Origin: Streptomyces spiramyceticus
GTDB taxonomy: Bacteria; Actinomycetota; Actinomycetes; Streptomycetales; Streptomycetaceae
Assembly (NCBI RefSeq): GCF_028807635.1
Contig: NZ_JARBAX010000001.1
Coordinates: 3,240,501-3,304,500, forward strand
Length of the DNA: 64,000 bases
Reading direction: 5' to 3'
In this document: positions 60,060 to 64,000 of the stretch, one piece after another
Layout of the letters: every line of letters begins with the position of its first letter
Numbering within the stretch: position 1 is the stretch's first letter
Notes under the pieces: generated by a model
The model's input: the letters and a program-made list of their open reading frames with translations, nothing else
The model's database searches: none
What the model was told of the DNA's origin: nothing
Program-made: the position numbers and the translations under genes

Positions 60060-60277
60060 TGCCGGTAGCGCTCTTCGACCAGCGGCGCGTCGGCAGGTGG
60101 CAGATGTGTGGTGCGGCGCCGCTTGAGGACGCTCGTGTACACCGCGATGCCGATGATGCCGACGAGCATCATGATGAGACCGACCAGGTCGAGGTTGACG
60201 CTTTCCATCTCCCAGTCGGTGGCGAATGTGAGGATCGCCCCCACTGCGACGAGGACGATGCAGCCGCCCATGCCCAT
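60050..60277 (-). CDS. Small membrane protein, DUF6458-like
   Basis: 75 residues with two hydrophobic segments (IVLVAVGAILTFATDW and LDLVGLIMMLVGIIGIAVY), then an Arg-rich and Pro-rich tail. ATG 60277 is eight bases after GGAGG. The ten terminal bases are shared with the convergent NHL gene. DUF6458 members are common in actinomycetes and have no known function. Confidence 0.8.
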   Translation of the reverse strand: MGMGGCIVLVAVGAILTFATDWEMESVNLDLVGLIMMLVGIIGIAVYTSVLKRRRTTHLPPADAPLVEERYRHYD

Positions 60278-60298
60278 GGATCTCGCCTCCGGAGTATT

Positions 60299-60346
60299 GG
60301 CTGTTCCGGGCTGGTAGGTACGCGAGTACCCGGACCCGGAACAGCC
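60299..60346 (-). terminator. Terminator after M18 aminopeptidase
   Basis: GGCTGTTCCGGG pairs with CCCGGAACAGCC, and an inner GGTAC-GCGA-GTACC stem extends it. It lies between the aminopeptidase stop and the small membrane gene. Confidence 0.85.
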
Positions 60347-60383
60347 ATGCTTCAAGGCGCAGTTGGCGGTTCGGCCGACCCGC

Positions 60384-61682
60384 TCAGCTCTCCAGGAACG
60401 CCTTCATCGCGTTCGCCAGCATGTGAGGGTCGTCCGCCCCGCACAGCTCACGCGCACTGTGCATGGAGAGGATCGCGACGCCGATGTCGACGGTCTGGAT
60501 GCCGTGCCTTGCCGAGGTGATCGGCCCGATCGTCGTGCCGCACGGCATCGAGTTGTTCGACACGAAGTTCTGCCACGGTACGTCCGCCTTCTCGCACGCT
60601 GCCGCGAACACGGCCTGCCCGCTGCCGTCCGTCGCGTACCGCATGTTGACGTTGACCTTGAGGATCGGGCCGCCGTTGGCGCGCGGCTGATGCGTCGGGT
60701 CGTGGCGCTCCGTGTAGTTGGGGTGGACGGCGTGCCCGGTGTCGGAGGACAGGCAGATGGTCCCGGCGAAGGCGCGCGCCCTGTCCTCGTAACTGCCGCC
60801 GCGCGCGAACACCGAGCGCTCCAGGACGGTGCCGAGCAGCGGCCCGTCGGCGCCCGTGTCCGACTGCGAGCCGTTCTCCTCGTGGTCGAAGGCGGCGAGC
60901 ACCGGGATGTACGGGAGGGAGGCATCGTCCGCCGCGCTGACGGCCGCCAGCGCCGCCACGCCCGCGTGCACGGACAGCAGGTTGTCCATGCGCGGCCCGG
61001 CCAGCAGTTCGCGGTCACGGCCCAGGTAGGACGGGCGCTCGATGCTGTGGGCCATCAGGTCCCAGCCGGCGACCTCGCCCTCCGCCAGGCCCTCTTCCTC
61101 CTCCAGGAACCGGATCAGGTCCCCTTCGTTGACGTCGCCGAGGCCCCAGATGGGCTGCATGTGGCGCTGCCGGTCGAGCTTGAGGCCGTCGGTGTTCACC
61201 GACCGGTCCAGGTGCACGGCAAGCTGCGGCACGCGCAGCAGCGCCCGGTCGATGTTGACCAGCCGGTACGAGCCGTCGCGCAGCGTCAGCCGCCCGGCGA
61301 TGCCCAGGTCCCGGTCGAGCCAGGTGTTGAGCAGTGTCCCGCCGTAGATCTCGATGGCGATCTGGCGCCAGCCCTCCGCGCCCATGTCGGGCAGCGGCTT
61401 CACATGCAGATGCGGTGAGTCGGTGTGCGCGCCGACGATCCGGAACGGGGTGTGCGCCCCGGCACCCTCCGGCACGTACCAGGCGACGATCGCACCGCCG
61501 CGCAGCACGAACTTGCCGCCTGCTGTGCCGTCCCAGGTGTCGGTCTCCGCGACCTGCCGGAAGCCGGCCTTCTCCAGCCGCTCGGCGGCGTTCGCCACCG
61601 CGTGATACGGCGACGGGCTGGCCGCCAGGAAGGACATCAGGTCGTCGGTGTGGCCGCGGTCGAAGCGGGGGGGTGCGCTCAT
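60384..61682 (-). CDS. M18-family aminopeptidase
   Basis: 432 residues. Di-zinc ligands are visible: His and Asp in GAHTDSPHL, Glu-Glu in FDHEENGSQSDTGADG, Asp in CLSSDTGHAVHPNY, and His near the C-terminus in ILSMHSARELC. It would remove N-terminal acidic or other residues in the cytoplasm as a large oligomer. ATG 61682 follows GGGTG; GTG 61691 is also possible. Confidence 0.93.
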   Translation of the reverse strand: MSAPPRFDRGHTDDLMSFLAASPSPYHAVANAAERLEKAGFRQVAETDTWDGTAGGKFVLRGGAIVAWYVPEGAGAHTPFRIVGAHTDSPHLHVKPLPDMGAEGWRQIAIEIYGGTLLNTWLDRDLGIAGRLTLRDGSYRLVNIDRALLRVPQLAVHLDRSVNTDGLKLDRQRHMQPIWGLGDVNEGDLIRFLEEEEGLAEGEVAGWDLMAHSIERPSYLGRDRELLAGPRMDNLLSVHAGVAALAAVSAADDASLPYIPVLAAFDHEENGSQSDTGADGPLLGTVLERSVFARGGSYEDRARAFAGTICLSSDTGHAVHPNYTERHDPTHQPRANGGPILKVNVNMRYATDGSGQAVFAAACEKADVPWQNFVSNNSMPCGTTIGPITSARHGIQTVDIGVAILSMHSARELCGADDPHMLANAMKAFLES

Positions 61683-61751
61683 GGGGTTCACCCTAACGAC
61701 GCGCTTGTACGGAGCGCCTCATGGTTGCGGAGGTCAGACCGGATGCGGGCA

Positions 61752-62465
61752 TTACAGCCCGGGCGGCCGTTCGAAGCGCCGCTGTATCGTCCGGCGCTCG
61801 CCCCTGCGCACCTGCGGAAGCATCTGCGGGGCGCCCGGCGGACGCTGCTGCTGACGGCGCCTGCCCACACAGAACAGGCAGCCCTCGCCGGGCGGAGCGG
61901 TCGGGTCGATGGGCGAGCCGGGGTGGTCGGCGCAGCCCGACGCGTTGCGCGGACGGGACAGCTCGCGGGCCACGATGAAGGCGCGGTGCAGGGTGTCTGC
62001 GAGCTCCACGAACTCCTCGGCGGGGGAGGAGACGGTGACGGAGAACGCGCGGTCGTTGACTCCCTGGAGGTAACCCTTGAGCACATCCAGCGTGTACGGC
62101 GGGTCCGGCACGGGATAGCCCAGGCGCCGCTGCTCGGCCGGCGCGGGCACGCTGCGCTCGCCACGGCGGCGGCGGTCGTTGCACAGGAGACAGCGGCCCC
62201 AGCCCGTCGGGGCCTCGGGGTCGATGGCGCCGTTGGGGTGCAGGGGGCAGCCGGTGTAGCTCTTGACGGGGGCGAGGTCGGCGGCCGTCTTGAAGGCGAC
62301 GTACAGCGAGTCGGCGACCGGTTCGTACTCCAGCGGGTGGGAGCCGTCGTACAGGTCGCCGATCCGGTCGCCCAGCGAGCCGAGCTTTCCGCGCAGCTCA
62401 TTGAGCGCGTACGGCCGGCCGGCCGGGACGGAGTAGCCCCCCCTGCGGGGTTCCATGGAACTCAT
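61752..62465 (-). CDS. Unknown protein with duplicated Cys/His motif
   Basis: 237 residues, not recognised. Two similar modules each read GC-x2-HP-x-(G/S)-x-IDP-x2-P and end in C-x2-C: CPLHPNGAIDPEAP...CLLC, then CADHPGSPIDPTAP...CLFC. Four ligands per module could bind zinc or a metal cluster. A helical segment precedes each module (LYVAFKTAADLAPVKS, ADTLHRAFIVARELSR). Highly basic tail (RRRQQQRPPGAPQ). ATG 62456 is an alternative start. Confidence 0.75.
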   Translation of the reverse strand: MSSMEPRRGGYSVPAGRPYALNELRGKLGSLGDRIGDLYDGSHPLEYEPVADSLYVAFKTAADLAPVKSYTGCPLHPNGAIDPEAPTGWGRCLLCNDRRRRGERSVPAPAEQRRLGYPVPDPPYTLDVLKGYLQGVNDRAFSVTVSSPAEEFVELADTLHRAFIVARELSRPRNASGCADHPGSPIDPTAPPGEGCLFCVGRRRQQQRPPGAPQMLPQVRRGERRTIQRRFERPPGL

Positions 62466-62493
62466 GCCAACAGAGTCGCACGGTGCACTGACA

Positions 62494-62522
62494 ACGGGCC
62501 GGGCACCAAGTGCCCGGCCCGT
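62494..62522 (-). terminator. Terminator after acyl-CoA dehydrogenase
   Basis: A perfect 13-bp stem ACGGGCCGGGCAC / GTGCCCGGCCCGT with a three-base loop, 42 bases after the stop. Confidence 0.88.
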
Positions 62523-62563
62523 CGCCAGAGGGTTTTCCAGAGGTGGAAAGTGGGTCGGACCGC

Positions 62564-64000
62564 CTAGAAGGCAGCCTCGTCCAGCTCCATCAGGGACTGG
62601 TCGACCGACTCGGCCAGCGCACGCTGGACGCCCACACCCGGCAGCACGTTCGCGGCGAAGAACTTCGCGGCCGCGATCTTGCCCGTGTAGAAGGGGACGT
62701 CCTTCGCGGAGGCGTTCGGCAGCTTCTCGGCCGCCACGGCCGCGCCCTTGAGCAGCAGGTACGCGACGACGACGTCACCGGAGGCCATCAGCAGGCGGGT
62801 GGTGTTCAGGCCGACCTTGTAGATCGACTTGACGTCCTTCTCGGTGGCCGCGAGGTCGGTCAGCATCGCGCCGACGATCGCCTCCAGGTCCACGGCCGCC
62901 TTGGCGAGCGTGTCGCGGGCCTCGGCCAGCTCCTCGCCGCCGGTGCCGACCGCGAGGAACTTCTTGATGTCCTCTGCCAGCGAGTTCAGCGCCGCGCCCT
63001 GGTTGCGGACGATCTTGCGGAAGAAGTAGTCCTGGCCCTGGATGGCGGTGGTGCCCTCGTAGAGGGTGTCGATCTTCGCGTCGCGGATGTACTGCTCGAT
63101 CGGGTACTCCTGGAGGTACCCGGAGCCGCCGAACGTCTGGAGCGACTGCGCCAGCTGCTCGTACGACTTCTCGGAGCCGTAGCCCTTGACGATCGGCAGC
63201 AGCAGGTCGTTCATGGCGTGCAGCGCCTTGACGTCCTCGCCCGCGGCCTCCTTGACGGCGATCTCGTCCTGGACGGACGCGGTGTACAGCACGAGGGCGC
63301 GCATGCCCTCGGCGTACGACTTCTGCGTCATCAGGGAGCGGCGTACGTCGGGGTGGTGCGTGATGGTGACCTTGGGCGCGGTCTTGTCCATGAAGTTCGC
63401 CAGGTCGGGGCCCTGGACGCGCTCCTTGGCGTACTCAAGGGCGTTCAGGTAACCCGTCGAGAGCGTCGCGATGGCCTTCGTGCCGACCATCATGCGGGCG
63501 AACTCGATGATGCGGAACATCTGGCGGATGCCGTCGTGCTTGTCACCGATCAGCCAGCCCTTGGCGGGGTGCTGGTCGCCGAAGGTCATCTCGCACGTGT
63601 TGGAGGCCTTGAGGCCCATCTTGTGCTCGACGTTCGTGGCGTAGGCGCCGTTGCGCGCGCCCAGCTCGCCGGTCTCCCAGTCGAACTCGTACTTCGGGAC
63701 GAGGAAGAGAGACAGGCCCTTGGTGCCGGGTCCCGCACCCTCCGGCCGCGCCAGCACGTAGTGAAGGATGTTCTCCGACATGTCGTGCTCGCCGGACGTG
63801 ATGAAGCGCTTCACGCCCTCGATGTGCCAGGAGCCGTCCTCCTGCTGGATGGCCTTCGCACGGCCCGCGCCCACGTCCGAGCCGGCGTCCGGCTCGGTGA
63901 GCACCATGGTGGAGCCCCACTGCTTGTCGACCGCTATCTGCGCGATCTTCTTCTGCGCCTCGTTGCCCTCGTTGAAGAGGACACCGGCGAAGGCCGGGCC
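62564..64000 (-). CDS. Long-chain acyl-CoA dehydrogenase, C-terminal part
   Basis: The 5' end lies outside the window; 478 C-terminal residues are present. Blocks visible: [19 protein letters not shown] (FAD site), [18 protein letters not shown] text ([19 protein letters not shown]), [20 protein letters not shown] and [16 protein letters not shown], whose Glu is the expected catalytic base of this FadE subtype. The last 120 residues form the extra helical domain of the longer (about 600) family. It would dehydrogenate acyl-CoA with FAD. It is a different branch from the 377-residue gene at 16,152. Confidence 0.92.
   Translation of the reverse strand, partial: GPAFAGVLFNEGNEAQKKIAQIAVDKQWGSTMVLTEPDAGSDVGAGRAKAIQQEDGSWHIEGVKRFITSGEHDMSENILHYVLARPEGAGPGTKGLSLFLVPKYEFDWETGELGARNGAYATNVEHKMGLKASNTCEMTFGDQHPAKGWLIGDKHDGIRQMFRIIEFARMMVGTKAIATLSTGYLNALEYAKERVQGPDLANFMDKTAPKVTITHHPDVRRSLMTQKSYAEGMRALVLYTASVQDEIAVKEAAGEDVKALHAMNDLLLPIVKGYGSEKSYEQLAQSLQTFGGSGYLQEYPIEQYIRDAKIDTLYEGTTAIQGQDYFFRKIVRNQGAALNSLAEDIKKFLAVGTGGEELAEARDTLAKAAVDLEAIVGAMLTDLAATEKDVKSIYKVGLNTTRLLMASGDVVVAYLLLKGAAVAAEKLPNASAKDVPFYTGKIAAAKFFAANVLPGVGVQRALAESVDQSLMELDEAAF

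Overview
This is chromosomal DNA of a Streptomyces or a very close relative. The DNA is GC-rich, GTG starts are common, genes overlap by GTGA/ATGA, and actinomycete-only families are present: class E sortases, PknB/PstP/FHA, a proteasome activator (Bpa) and a mycothiol-dependent maleylpyruvate isomerase-like protein. From memory the gene order resembles the S. coelicolor SCO3851-to-SCO3800 segment near oriC, and a perfect parS site plus a near-perfect one fit an origin-proximal position. I see no phage, insertion sequence, CRISPR array or rRNA. Most of the window is core genome.

Layout. (1) 1-11,143: the 3' end of a pabA/trpG-type glutamine amidotransferase, two class E sortases, and the opposing division/cell-wall signalling operon fhaA-fhaB-pstP-ftsW/rodA-pbpA-pknB, then tRNA-Leu(CAG). 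(2) 11,362-16,093: a GT-C-like membrane protein, a DUF2252 protein, a J-domain protein and a rhodanese. (3) 16,152-28,159: phenylacetate catabolism. It holds an acyl-CoA dehydrogenase, paaABCDE (ring epoxidase), paaN, paaH and a TetR regulator. It is interrupted by a co-translated DUF5819-HTTM-TrmH trio. (4) 28,190-32,376: an Lrp-type regulator divergent from a branched-chain 2-oxoacid dehydrogenase operon (bkdABC). (5) 32,525-37,202: a coupled mobA-moeA-potassium channel run and a quinone oxidoreductase. (6) 37,335-43,112: Bpa, a PadR-ABC transporter module and a secreted proline-rich protein. (7) 43,253-49,229: two divergent Ser/Thr kinases, a phosphotransferase, a flavin-oxidoreductase-like protein and a DevR-like response regulator. 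(8) 49,555-53,158: a second bkd E1alpha/E1beta/E2 operon. (9) 53,247-64,000: a D,D-carboxypeptidase, a GntR-MFS pair, an MDMPI-family protein, a nitrilase, a thioredoxin-NHL protein, a small membrane protein, an M18 aminopeptidase, an unknown Cys/His protein and the 3' part of an acyl-CoA dehydrogenase.

How the parts connect. FhaA/FhaB, PstP and PknB (with two more kinases at 43-47 kb) form a Ser/Thr phosphorylation circuit around the FtsW/RodA-PBP cell-wall synthase. Three intergenic regions carry the palindrome ACCG-NN-C(G/A)-NN-CGGT: before paaA, between paaN and paaH, and (with one mismatch) before the first bkd operon. The TetR gene at 27,548 is the likely PaaR repressor, so phenylacetate and branched-chain oxoacid oxidation may be co-regulated. 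The same three regions each carry a DnaA-box-like 9-mer, which is the most unusual non-coding pattern here. Start codons were chosen by eye from ribosome binding sites, overlaps and family N-termini.
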